Positions 24,682 to 32,304 are shown, numbered from the stretch's first letter. The stretch: 64,000 bases of DNA from Streptacidiphilus sp. P02-A3a (GCF_014084105.1 NZ_CP048289.1:5403922-5467921), one strand, 5' to 3'. Notes: generated by a model from the sequence alone, not told the origin. Translations and numbers: made by a program.

Positions 24682-24747
24682 ATGCCGAACACCGCCACCC
24701 TCGCCATGATGCGAATGATGCCCCCGCTACCGGAGGCGCTTCGCTAG
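24682..24747 (+). CDS. Methionine-rich leader peptide (candidate attenuator peptide)
   Basis: A 21-codon ORF reading MPNTATLAMMRMMPPLPEAL plus R, ending in TAG. Five of 21 codons are Met, four of them in the block ATG ATG CGA ATG ATG (24706-24720). A Pro-rich stretch with the rare Leu codon CTA follows. The ATG lies where transcription from TAGGAT should begin, so translation would be leaderless. The stop codon sits inside an 18-nt palindrome, and a terminator lies 26 nt further on. The layout copies classical amino-acid leader peptides. The main gene downstream encodes a SAM hydrolase that would release methionine. Confidence 0.62.
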   Translation: MPNTATLAMMRMMPPLPEALR

Positions 24748-24784
24748 CGAAGCGGTGTGCGCGCAGGACGCCACGGACCTCCGG
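24730..24784 (+). promoter_or_regulatory. Candidate antiterminator with 18-nt palindrome
   Basis: CCGGAGG (24730-24736, leader codons 17-19) is perfectly complementary to CCTCCGG (24778-24784), which belongs to the 5' arm of the terminator. The pairing would enclose the perfect palindrome at 24737-24754 (CGCTTCGCTAGCGAAGCG) and block the terminator. A ribosome stalled on the Met codons leaves 24730-24736 free. A ribosome reaching the stop at 24745 covers it. Confidence 0.5.
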
Positions 24785-24803
24785 AAACGGGGGTCCGTTT
24801 TTT
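24773..24803 (+). terminator. Intrinsic terminator (attenuator) upstream of SAM hydrolase
   Basis: An 11-bp stem (arms 24773-24783 and 24788-24798, one G-T pair) closed by a GAAA tetraloop and followed by an uninterrupted T-run to 24803. Such a complete stem-plus-U-tract is unusual in this GC-rich DNA. It lies between the leader ORF and the main gene rather than after a gene, as expected for an attenuator. Confidence 0.75.
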
Positions 24804-24907
24804 GTTGCCCCGATACCTGCGGCTGGTCCCTCCGCCTGTCTTTTCCTCACCCTTTTCTCCCGCTTTTCCCGACAATCGCTTCCGAACACCAGAAGGCGAA
24901 GGCCCTC

Positions 24908-25750
24908 ATGTCCCACCGCCCGGTCATCTCTCTCACCGACTGCGCCGATCCGAACGCCGTGGCCCGGCAGTCCGCCCGGATCGCGGCGCTGTTCGGCACC
25001 ACGCCGAGCATCCTGCCGCTGGCCGGTCCCGACCCGGAGGGCGTGGCCGCACTGACCCTGCTGGACCTGCTGCGCGCCACCGACCTGGTCGGCGGCCCGA
25101 CGCACCCCTCGGTGGTGCTGGTCAACATCGCGCCCCGGGACGGCCATTGGCCCAACGGCGTGCCCTTCTGCTACTTCTGGCACGGCGAGCACCTGGTGAT
25201 CAGCACCCTCACCCCCCGGGTGCTGGCGCCGCTGCGGACGTACTTCGGGCTGGAACTGGTCCAGGTCACCGACGTGCGCGAGGTGGTGCAGGCCGCCGCC
25301 GGGCAGTGGGCCGAGCTCTCCGCCGCGCAGGTCGAGGAGATCGTCCGGACCCAGTTCCGCAGCCTGTGGTACGTGCCGCTGCTGGCCCGCTGGCTGGTCG
25401 ACGGCCGCCCGGTGCCCGCGACGGCCGCGCCGGTGCCGGACGCGGCCGACACGACGGCGCCGGTGCGGGTCGCGGTGGTCGACAACTTCGGCAACTGCAA
25501 GCTGGACCGGCCGGCCGCCGCCGTCTTCGGCCGGGTCGGCGCGGACGCGCTGCACCTGCGCCGGCACCACGACGGCGGGACGATCGCGGTGCGCGGCTTC
25601 GACCGGCTGCCGGACGTGCCGCGTGGCGAGCCCGGCATCACCACCGGCAGTTCCGGCGTCGGCTTCGCCGAACTGGTGGTCCGCGGCGGCTCCGCCGCGG
25701 AGCTGTTCGGCCTGCGCGAGGGCGACCCGCTGCCGCAGCTGACCAGCTGA
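24908..25750 (+). CDS. SAM hydroxide adenosyltransferase-like (DUF62) protein
   Basis: A 280-aa protein resembling SAM hydrolases of the chlorinase/fluorinase superfamily, which split SAM and water into adenosine and methionine. The C-terminal barrel is the clearest match: VRVAVVDNFGNCKLD, GSSGVGFAELVVRGGSAAEL, then LREGDPL. The N-terminal half (VISLTDCADPNAVARQSARI, then VVLVNIAPRDGHWPNG and CYFWHGEHLVIS) is less like the classical enzymes, so this may be a distinct subfamily. The ATG at 24908 follows GAAGGCGAAGG. The 226-bp leader holds the Met-rich ORF and attenuator, which fits a methionine-linked function. Confidence 0.68.
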   Translation: MSHRPVISLTDCADPNAVARQSARIAALFGTTPSILPLAGPDPEGVAALTLLDLLRATDLVGGPTHPSVVLVNIAPRDGHWPNGVPFCYFWHGEHLVISTLTPRVLAPLRTYFGLELVQVTDVREVVQAAAGQWAELSAAQVEEIVRTQFRSLWYVPLLARWLVDGRPVPATAAPVPDAADTTAPVRVAVVDNFGNCKLDRPAAAVFGRVGADALHLRRHHDGGTIAVRGFDRLPDVPRGEPGITTGSSGVGFAELVVRGGSAAELFGLREGDPLPQLTS

Positions 25751-25783
25751 CATCCCACTGCCGGTCATCTCACCAGCTGACAT
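25742..25783. repeat. Direct repeat at the end of the SAM-hydrolase gene
   Basis: ACCAGCTGACAT occurs at 25742-25753, spanning the stop codon, and again at 25772-25783, a 30-bp period. It looks like a small duplication of the gene's 3' end. The rest of 25784-26004 holds the promoter region of the transporter; no clear -35/-10 pair was identified. Confidence 0.6.
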
Positions 25784-26004
25784 GAGACCTTGGCGTTACC
25801 GGATGGTAGCCGACCCGATTGACACCGCCCGAGGCCTCCCGGAATGCTGAAACGCATGTCCGGAGCTCTCGCCTTGGTACGTCGCCGCCACGTTGACCAC
25901 GCACGTTGCGCCGCCGATCTGTGTCTCTGAACCCACGCACGATCCGCGACTCCGCGCTTCCCCGTACCGTCCCTCCCGGACTCCACCGCAAAGGACCCAC
26001 CCTC

Positions 26005-26898
26005 GTGACCCGTGCCCGTATAGCCTTCGCCGCCTCCGTGGGGGCCGCGCTCGTGCTGACGGCCTCGGCGTGCGCGCCGCAGCCCAGCAGCACCGCGAAC
26101 GCCTCCAGCAGCTCGTCCACCAGCGCCTCCGCCGCCGCGTCCGCCTGCTCGACCAGCAGCCCGGACCTCTACAAGTCGGGGCAGCTGACCGTGGCCACCG
26201 ACTCCCCGGCCTACTCCCCCTGGTTCGACAACAACACCCCGGCCGACGGGAAGGGCTTCGAGAGCGCGGTGGCCTACGCGGTGGCCGCCAAGCTCGGCTT
26301 CAGCAAGAGCCAGGTGAAGTGGGTGGTCGAGCCCTTCGACAACTCCTACGCGCCGGGTGCGAAGAACTTCGACTTCGACGTCAACGAGATCTCGATCACC
26401 CCGCAGCGGGCGCAGGCGGTGGACTTCTCCACCGGCTACTACACCGCCGACCAGGGCGTGCTGGTACTGAACAACTCCAAGTACGCCAAGGCCGACTCGC
26501 TGGCGGCACTCAAGGGCGCCCGGATCGGCGTGCAGGTGGCGACCACCAGCTACCAGGCGGTCCAGGACGAGATCAAGCCGACCCACCAGCCCAGCGTCTA
26601 CAACACCACCAACGACGAGGTGAACGCGCTGCAGGACGGTCAGATCGACGCCATCGTGACCGACATGCCGACGGTCTTCTACCTGGCCAGCGCGGAGCTG
26701 AGCCACGGCCAGATCCTCGGCGAGTTCAACTACGACAGTGCCACGCCGGAGCAGTTCGGCCTGCTGCTGAAGAAGGGCAGCGGGCTGACCAGCTGCGTGG
26801 ACCAGGCGATCGCCGGGCTCAAGGCCGACGGCTCGCTGGCCAAGATCACCGAGCAGTGGCTGTCCGCCTCCGCCGACGTCCCGCACCTGAAGCAGTAG
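26005..26898 (+). CDS. Amino-acid ABC transporter substrate-binding lipoprotein
   Basis: A 297-aa family 3 (polar amino acid) solute-binding protein. The signal peptide (IAFAASVGAALVLTASAC) ends in a lipobox cysteine, followed by a Ser/Ala linker. The binding fold starts at SGQLTVATDSPAYSPWF and contains GFESAVAYAVAAKLG, ITPQRAQAVDFSTGYY and GARIGVQVATTSYQ. The GTG at 26005, 9 nt after AAAGGA, places the signal correctly; the open frame runs back to 25906. It forms an operon with permease and ATPase. Proximity to the Met-attenuated gene hints at methionine or a related amino acid, but specificity is not readable. Confidence 0.9.
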   Translation: MTRARIAFAASVGAALVLTASACAPQPSSTANASSSSSTSASAAASACSTSSPDLYKSGQLTVATDSPAYSPWFDNNTPADGKGFESAVAYAVAAKLGFSKSQVKWVVEPFDNSYAPGAKNFDFDVNEISITPQRAQAVDFSTGYYTADQGVLVLNNSKYAKADSLAALKGARIGVQVATTSYQAVQDEIKPTHQPSVYNTTNDEVNALQDGQIDAIVTDMPTVFYLASAELSHGQILGEFNYDSATPEQFGLLLKKGSGLTSCVDQAIAGLKADGSLAKITEQWLSASADVPHLKQ

Positions 26899-26904
26899 CC
26901 GGCA

Positions 26905-27804
26905 GTGGAACACGAGACCACGGCCGCGCTGAACAAGCAGGCCACCGGGCAGGACGAGGACTACCGGCCGAGCCCCCGGCAGGAGGAGCGGCAGCGGTTC
27001 CGCCGCTCCCGCAAGCGGCGCGACACCTGGATCGCCACGCTGTGCACCGTGGCGTTCCTGGTGGCGCTCTGCGCGGCCGTGGTCGCCTCGCCGGGCTGGT
27101 TCCGGGTACACACCCTGTTCCTGAACGGCGCGGAGTTCCGCAAGACCTTCCCCACGATCCTGCACGGCTTCTGGCTGAACATCCAGATGTTCCTGATCGC
27201 CGAGGTGCTGATCCTGGCCCTCGGGCTGCTGATCGCGCTGGTCCGGGCGACCCGGGCGCCCGGACTCCAGCCGCTGCGGCTGGCCGCGACCGTCTATGTG
27301 GACGTGTTCCGGGGCGTGCCGACGCTGCTGCTGGTCTTCCTGATCGGCTACGGGCTGCCCGCGCTGCAACTCCAGGGCACGCCCTCGCAGCCGTGGGTGC
27401 TGGGCACGATCGCGCTGGTGCTCTCGTACTCCGCCTACGTGGCGGAGGTGTTCCGGGCCGGGCTCAACTCGGTGCACCCGGCGCAGCGCAACGCGGCCCG
27501 GGCGCTGGGGCTGAGCGAGCCGCAGACGCTGCGGCACGTGATCCTGCCGCAGGCGGTGCGCAACGTGGTGCCGCCGCTGCTGAACGACTTCATCGCGCTG
27601 CAGAAGGACACCGCCATGGTGGCCGTGCTGGGCCCGCTGGAGGCGCTGCGCGAGGCCCAGATCAACGCGGACTACGACTTCAACTACACCCCCTACCTGG
27701 GTGCGGCGCTGCTGTTCATCGCGGTCACCATCCCGCTGAGCAGGTACGCCGACCGGTTGCAGCGGCGCGCCGCGCAACGGCAGCGGGCGGAGGCGGCACG
27801 ATGA
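26905..27804 (+). CDS. Amino-acid ABC transporter permease
   Basis: A 299-aa inner-membrane permease of the HisMQ/GlnP type. A charged cytosolic head of about 45 residues precedes TM1 (IATLCTVAFLVALCAAVVAS). The permease domain contains TILHGFWLNIQMFLIAEVL, VYVDVFRGVPTLLLVFLIGY, and the EAA loop AARALGLSEPQTLRHVILPQ. The C-terminus is basic (LQRRAAQRQRAEAAR). GTG at 26905 lies six nt after the upstream stop, and its own stop overlaps the ATPase start as ATGA, so the three genes are translationally linked. Confidence 0.9.
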   Translation: MEHETTAALNKQATGQDEDYRPSPRQEERQRFRRSRKRRDTWIATLCTVAFLVALCAAVVASPGWFRVHTLFLNGAEFRKTFPTILHGFWLNIQMFLIAEVLILALGLLIALVRATRAPGLQPLRLAATVYVDVFRGVPTLLLVFLIGYGLPALQLQGTPSQPWVLGTIALVLSYSAYVAEVFRAGLNSVHPAQRNAARALGLSEPQTLRHVILPQAVRNVVPPLLNDFIALQKDTAMVAVLGPLEALREAQINADYDFNYTPYLGAALLFIAVTIPLSRYADRLQRRAAQRQRAEAAR

Positions 27805-28541
27805 ACGAGGCACTGCTGCGGATCAGGGGCCTGCGCAAGCAGTACGGCTCGCGCCTGGTCCTGCGCTCGATCGACCTGGACGTCGCCGAGCACCAGGTGG
27901 TCTGCCTGATCGGCGGTTCCGGATCGGGCAAGTCCACGCTGCTGCGCTGCGTGGACCTGCTGGACCAGGTCGACGACGGCACCATCCACCTGGGCGGGAC
28001 CGAGCTGACCGACCCGCGCCTGGACGCCAACACCGCCCGGCGCCGGATCGGCGTGGTGTTCCAGTCGTACAACCTGTTCCCGCACCTGAACGTGCTGGAC
28101 AACATCACCCTGGCCCCGATCCGGGTGCACCGGGTGCCGCGACGGCAGGCGGAGGACGCGGCCCGGGAGCTGCTGGACCGGCTGGGGCTGGCGGACAAGG
28201 CGCAGGACTACCCGGACCGGCTCTCCGGCGGCCAGCAGCAGCGGGCGGCGATCGCCCGCGCCCTGGCCACCGAACCGGAGCTGCTGCTCTTCGACGAGAT
28301 CACCTCGGCGCTGGACCCGGAGCTGGTCGGCGAGGTGCTGGACGTGGTCACCGATCTCAAGCAGCACGGGCTGACCATCCTGATGGCCACCCACGAGATG
28401 GGCTTCGCCCGGCACGCCGCCGACCAGGTCTGCTTCCTGGAGGACGGGGTGATCCGCGAGCGGGGCAGCGCGGAGCAGGTCCTCAACGACCCGCAGCACG
28501 CCTCGACGCAGCGCTTCCTGTCGCGGGTGCTGAACCACTGA
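27801..28541 (+). CDS. Amino-acid ABC transporter ATP-binding protein
   Basis: A 246-aa GlnQ/HisP-type ATPase. Walker A is GGSGSGKST, the Q-loop is VVFQSYNLFPHLNV, the signature is LSGGQQQRAAIARAL, Walker B is LLLFDEITSALDP and the switch His is in MATHEMGFA. The full family length is present. It overlaps the permease gene by 4 bp (ATGA) and ends the transporter operon; the convergent ATP-grasp gene stops 28 bp away. Confidence 0.94.
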   Translation: MNEALLRIRGLRKQYGSRLVLRSIDLDVAEHQVVCLIGGSGSGKSTLLRCVDLLDQVDDGTIHLGGTELTDPRLDANTARRRIGVVFQSYNLFPHLNVLDNITLAPIRVHRVPRRQAEDAARELLDRLGLADKAQDYPDRLSGGQQQRAAIARALATEPELLLFDEITSALDPELVGEVLDVVTDLKQHGLTILMATHEMGFARHAADQVCFLEDGVIRERGSAEQVLNDPQHASTQRFLSRVLNH

Positions 28542-28569
28542 CCCGCGTTCCTCCGCCCCGGGCCCGGCC

Positions 28570-29451
28570 TCAGCCCAGCCCGGCGGCGGCGACGAAGGCC
28601 TCGGCGGCGGTCCGCGCCGCCGCCGGGCGCAGGTGCAGGAACAGGTTCGGCTCGACCAGTTCCAGCTCGGTGACCACCGGGGCGCCCTGGTCGTCGTCGA
28701 CCACGTCCACCCGGGCGTAGAGCAGTTCCGCCGCGCCCGGGACCGCCGCCAGGGCCTGCTCGGCCAGGGCGAGCTCCGACTCGGTCGGGCTCCACAGCCG
28801 GATCCCGGGGTGCGCGGTCTTCCGCTCGTCGAAGCGGACGCCGGGGGCCAGCACCGGCTCCTTGCGGGTGGTGTGCAGCAGTCGGCCGCCCACGAAGACC
28901 AGGGCGCGCTCCCCGGTTTCGGCTATCCGGTGCATGTAGGGCTGGACCATCGCGGTCAGGCCCTCGGCGTGCATCTGCCGCAGCTGCTCGCGGGCCTGCT
29001 GGTGCTGGTCCGGGCGGTAGCGGGCGGCGAACCTGGCGCCCGCGCCCAGGATCGGCTTGACCACGAACTCGTGCTGCCGCGGCAGCTCGGCCTCCTCCCC
29101 GGGCCGCAGGTAGCGGGTCGGCACCACCGGCACGCCGCGGTCCCTGAGCTCGCCGAGGTAGGACTTGTCGCCGCTCCAGCGCAGGACCGAGGGCGGGTTG
29201 CCCAGCCGGGTGAGCCCGGCGCAGCGGTCGGCCCAGGCGGTGAACTCGGCCCAGCGCCAGGTGTAGTCCCAGCTGGAGCGGATCACCGCGAGGTCGTACC
29301 CGGCCCAGTCCGCCTCGGCCTCGTCCCAGGCCACGGCCTCGGCTCGGGCCCCGGCGGCGGTGACCGCCGCCAGCAGCAGCTCCATGTCGGGGTCGGGGTT
29401 GACCCCGGGGCCGGGGCGGGCGGTCACCAGGGCGATCTTCGGCTGCGGCAC
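28570..29451 (-). CDS. ATP-grasp family enzyme
   Basis: A 293-aa ATP-grasp protein, a fold that ligates a carboxylate to an amine, alcohol or thiol through an acyl-phosphate. Visible features are IALVTARPGPGVNPDPDMEL at the start, RSSWDYTWRWAEF, the phosphate-binding FVVKPILGAGARFAARY, QPYMHRIAETGERALVF, and the metal site ELELVEPNLFLHL. It resembles RimK/CycF-like ligases and the O-ureidoserine cyclo-ligase group. GTG at 29451 after AGAGGA is preferred to a TTG at 29478. It borders the polyketide cluster, so it may be a tailoring enzyme, or only a neighbour. Confidence 0.82.
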   Translation of the reverse strand: MPQPKIALVTARPGPGVNPDPDMELLLAAVTAAGARAEAVAWDEAEADWAGYDLAVIRSSWDYTWRWAEFTAWADRCAGLTRLGNPPSVLRWSGDKSYLGELRDRGVPVVPTRYLRPGEEAELPRQHEFVVKPILGAGARFAARYRPDQHQQAREQLRQMHAEGLTAMVQPYMHRIAETGERALVFVGGRLLHTTRKEPVLAPGVRFDERKTAHPGIRLWSPTESELALAEQALAAVPGAAELLYARVDVVDDDQGAPVVTELELVEPNLFLHLRPAAARTAAEAFVAAAGLG

Positions 29452-29582
29452 GGTGTTTCCTCTGGGCTCGGGCTGCAATTCCGGCGGTGATTTCCCGCGC
29501 GGAACGGGCGGAGCGACAGAGAATACGGGGGATGAGGCGGATCATTCCAGTGAGTTGCCGTGGTTGCTGAATTCTTCGGGGT

Positions 29583-30710
29583 TCAGTACAGCCCCTCCGG
29601 GGCCGAACTGGTGGTCTGCAGCGGGCGGATGTTCGCGACCCCGTCACTGGGCCAGCGGTCGCTGCGGTGCCGCAGCGCCTGGTCGCGTTCCAGGATGTTG
29701 GGCAGGAACAGGTCCTCGTGCAGCACGGTGAGCCGGACCTGTCCCGGCGACCCCGGCTCGACCAGGGTCGACCAGTCGTCCTTGCGCACCACGGCCATGG
29801 TCACCTGCGGGTAGTTGGGCACGTAGGAGATCAGCGCGGCGTCCCGGGCCACCTCCAGGCAGGCGGCGTTGCCGAAGGTGTTGCCGTAGGTCAGGCCGCA
29901 GATTCCGCCGTGGAGCGCGGCCCGGAAGGCCCGGTACATGTCGGCGCTGATCTGGGTGCCGCTGAGGCGTACCCCGTCCAGGGCGGCGACCTCCTCCGGG
30001 AAGCGCTGCCGCAGCGCCTGGAACAGTGCCGGGGTGGTGTTCAGGTAGTGCACCTGCCCCTGCCGCAGCACGTCGGTGATCTGCTCCAGCAGGTGCCCGG
30101 TGTACTCGTCGGCCTCGGCCAGGCGTCCGGCGCGGATCAGCCGCTTGACCCAGCGCGGGTCCATGTCGATGGCGTACGCCTGGCCCGCGTACAGCTCGGA
30201 GACCTCCCACACGCCGTTGCCGATCAGGTGCGGGCCGGTGGGGGTCGCCTGGAGCCAGGACCGCCCGGGTTCGAAGCCCTCGTGGGCGAAGGACCAGCGG
30301 CGCCAGAGCGCCCGGTGCAGCAGCATGTCCGGGGTGTAGTGGACCCGGCAGGGCGTGCCGGTGGTGCCGCCGGTGTCCCAGATCCGGCCGGTGAGCGGGC
30401 GCGGGACGGCCAGCGGCACCAGGTCGGCCGGGTCCCGCCGGCGCAGGGTGTCCAGCGGGAACGGGCCGAAGGCGCTGAGCTGGTCGTAGCGGGTGAGGTC
30501 GCGGGGGTCGAAGTCCAGCGTCCGGGCGCGCTCCAGCCAGTAGGGGCTGCCGGTCTCGGGGTGGAAGTGCCGCCGGACCACGGTGCGGCACCAGGCGTCC
30601 AGGTCGGTGTCGAGTCGCCGGGCGATCCAGTCGTCGGCCTCGGCGCCGGTGGGCGGCGCGGCCGGGGCACCGGTGTTCACCGGCTGGCTGCTCAGGGCCG
30701 GGGCGGTCAT
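29583..30710 (-). CDS. PaaK/EhpF-like adenylating enzyme (candidate fumarate adenylyltransferase)
   Basis: A 375-aa enzyme of the phenylacetate-CoA-ligase-like/EhpF group that activates a carboxylic acid as its AMP ester. The P-loop-like IWDTGGTTGTPCRVHY, NTTPALFQALRQRFPEE and ICGLTYGNTFGNAACLE are visible. The C-terminal lid domain is short, as in EhpF. Its ATG overlaps the stop of the upstream FabD-like gene, so both are made together. From memory, the bafilomycin pathway of S. lohii uses an adjacent adenylase/acyltransferase pair (Orf3/Orf2) to attach fumarate. This pair has the same logic, so fumarate is the favoured substrate, by inference. Confidence 0.75.
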   Translation of the reverse strand: MTAPALSSQPVNTGAPAAPPTGAEADDWIARRLDTDLDAWCRTVVRRHFHPETGSPYWLERARTLDFDPRDLTRYDQLSAFGPFPLDTLRRRDPADLVPLAVPRPLTGRIWDTGGTTGTPCRVHYTPDMLLHRALWRRWSFAHEGFEPGRSWLQATPTGPHLIGNGVWEVSELYAGQAYAIDMDPRWVKRLIRAGRLAEADEYTGHLLEQITDVLRQGQVHYLNTTPALFQALRQRFPEEVAALDGVRLSGTQISADMYRAFRAALHGGICGLTYGNTFGNAACLEVARDAALISYVPNYPQVTMAVVRKDDWSTLVEPGSPGQVRLTVLHEDLFLPNILERDQALRHRSDRWPSDGVANIRPLQTTSSAPEGLY

Positions 30711-31693
30711 GGCCGCGCCCGGGAGCCGGTGAGGTCGATGCCGAGGTCGTAGGCGGTGCTGAGGGCCTGCTGGATGTGCTCGGGCTGGTCGACGTGGACC
30801 ACCGGGAAGGGGAAGGCGAGGATCCCCTCCGGGATCGACGGGCCCATGACCAGGCCGAGTTCGACCCCCTGCTGCTGCATCCCGGTGTAGACGTCGACCA
30901 GGCTGATCGGGTCGGTGGAGTTCCGCTGGAACAGGTCACGGACGTCGTCGGCCGAGGTCAGCACCTTCGGTTCGAGGCAGGACAGCAGCGGCAGCAGCGG
31001 GTCCGCGAAGGTCATCGAGTCGATCCGGGGGGCCATGAACTCGCGGAAGGGGCGCCGCAGCGGGGAGTGCACGGCGATGGTGCGGCCGGGCAGCGGCACC
31101 ACGCTGCCGGGCGGGACGTCGGCCGCCAGCCGGGCCAGCGCGTCGGCGCGACCGGCCAGCATCAGCAGCCGCTGCGAGCCGTCGGCGGTGGGGCCGAAGT
31201 CGCCCGCGAGGTACACCCCGGGGACGCCCTGACCGGGGTGGTCGACGGTGCCCGCGCCCGCGCCCTGGGCCTCGCCCGCCGACGCGGGGGCGAAGGCGAT
31301 GGCTATCCCCTGCTCCGGCTCGTCCGGGCCGGGCTCGGGGGTGTGCCGGGCGTGCGCCAGCATCTCGAACAGCTCCCGGCGGTCCACCGCGCCGGCCAGG
31401 CAGCTGGCCGCCATCGCGCCGAGGCTGAGCCCGCCGATCGCGGCCGGGCGCAGGTCGTACTGGGCGAGCGCGTCGTGGACGGCGACCGCCAGGGCCGCCT
31501 CCCGCACGGTGCCGACGCTCTGCCGCTCCTCCTGCGCGGTGGGCAGCTCCTCCTCCAGGATCTGACCGACGGTCAGACCGGTCCAGGCGGAGACCTCCGC
31601 GTACCACTGCCGCACCACCGGGAAGGCCCGGTAGAGCTCCAGGCCGTGCGGCTCGGTGCCGACGCCGCCGCCGAACAGGTATCCCAAGGACAT
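30707..31693 (-). CDS. FabD-like acyltransferase (candidate fumaryl transferase)
   Basis: A 328-aa stand-alone acyltransferase of the malonyl-CoA:ACP transacylase fold. The start LGYLFGGGVGTEPHGLELYR replaces the usual GQG motif, and the nucleophile is in IGGLSLGAMAASCLAG (GLSLG rather than GHSLG). A basic ACP/CoA-binding Arg is not obvious in its usual place. Later PGRTIAVHSPLRRPFREFM holds the second catalytic His (HSP). The altered nucleophile elbow and glycine motif suggest a changed donor. Coupled to the adenylase gene by ATGA, it may pass an acyl-AMP to a macrolide hydroxyl. Confidence 0.72.
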   Translation of the reverse strand: MSLGYLFGGGVGTEPHGLELYRAFPVVRQWYAEVSAWTGLTVGQILEEELPTAQEERQSVGTVREAALAVAVHDALAQYDLRPAAIGGLSLGAMAASCLAGAVDRRELFEMLAHARHTPEPGPDEPEQGIAIAFAPASAGEAQGAGAGTVDHPGQGVPGVYLAGDFGPTADGSQRLLMLAGRADALARLAADVPPGSVVPLPGRTIAVHSPLRRPFREFMAPRIDSMTFADPLLPLLSCLEPKVLTSADDVRDLFQRNSTDPISLVDVYTGMQQQGVELGLVMGPSIPEGILAFPFPVVHVDQPEHIQQALSTAYDLGIDLTGSRARP

Positions 31694-31868
31694 TGCGGGC
31701 TCCCAACGGTGATCCGAACTGGGTGATCCGAGGATTGGGGTGCTGCCGCTGAATTCCTCCCGCGGAAGGATTCCGACCGCCTCGCCACGGTACTACGCGG
31801 GCCGCGCAACTGTCAGTCGAAAATGGAAAACTTCGCCAGCGGACGATCACCGGCCAACTGTCACGCCC

Positions 31869-31888
31869 GGCGATATCGAGGCGATATC
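31869..31888 (-). promoter_or_regulatory. Candidate SARP box upstream of the acyltransferase operon
   Basis: On the minus strand GATATCGCC occurs twice, at 31888-31880 and 31877-31869, an 11-bp period. SARP regulators bind such heptamer direct repeats spaced one helical turn apart, about 8 bp before a -10. GACAGT begins 7 bp after the second copy. TGACAGTTG recurs near 31813. The AfsR-type gene in this cluster is the obvious candidate regulator. The 218-bp region 31694-31911 holds no gene. Confidence 0.45.
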
Positions 31889-31911
31889 CCCGACTGCGAC
31901 AATGCGCCCGG

Positions 31912-32304
31912 CTATTCCACGAAATCAGCCATGACCCGGGGCGGCCAGCTCCCCACGCTGAGCACGCCGAGCGAGTGCGCCCGGGACACCAGCGCCGCCC
32001 GGTTCGGCACCTTGAACTGACGCAGCATCAATCCGATGTGGTATTCGACGCCTTGGCGGCTGAGGTAGAGCGCGGCGGCGAGTTCGGCGGTGGAGGCCCC
32101 GGACGCCACGCCCTCCAGGATGCAGGCCCCCAACGCGGTCAGCCGCTCCTGGCAGGGCGGCACCTCGGCGCTCCCGGCCTCCCGTCCGCCCCGGCGGGCG
32201 GGGCGCCTGCGAGCGGGCTCGGCCGCGGCGCAGCCGTCCTCCGGGGCCGGGGTCCGCCGCGCCGAGGTGGCGCCGGCCGCCGCAGTACCGCGCAACGGTG
32301 TCAT
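31912..32304 (-). CDS. LuxR-type HTH regulator, short form
   Basis: A 130-aa regulator with a single recognisable domain, a LuxR/GerE C-terminal helix-turn-helix (about residues 55-120): ERLTALGACILEGVASGAST, ELAAALYLSRQGVEYHIGLM, RAALVSRAHSLGVL. The first 50 residues are a disordered Ala/Arg-rich arm. No receiver or ATPase domain is present. ATG at 32304 is chosen over a GTG at 32313 because GGGGAGG needs the extra distance. It lies inside the polyketide cluster, between the acyltransferase pair and the thioesterase, and is probably pathway-specific. Confidence 0.8.
   Translation of the reverse strand: MTPLRGTAAAGATSARRTPAPEDGCAAAEPARRRPARRGGREAGSAEVPPCQERLTALGACILEGVASGASTAELAAALYLSRQGVEYHIGLMLRQFKVPNRAALVSRAHSLGVLSVGSWPPRVMADFVE

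Noticed and set aside
24755-25750. SAM-hydrolase frame extended 51 codons upstream
   Set aside because: The extension would start inside the palindrome and translate through the terminator; the ATG at 24908 has a better ribosome binding site and family-like N-terminus.
25893-28541. Single 882-aa ORF covering the transporter
   Set aside because: Only its last 246 codons are a real ATPase; the rest is a shadow of the binding-protein and permease genes.
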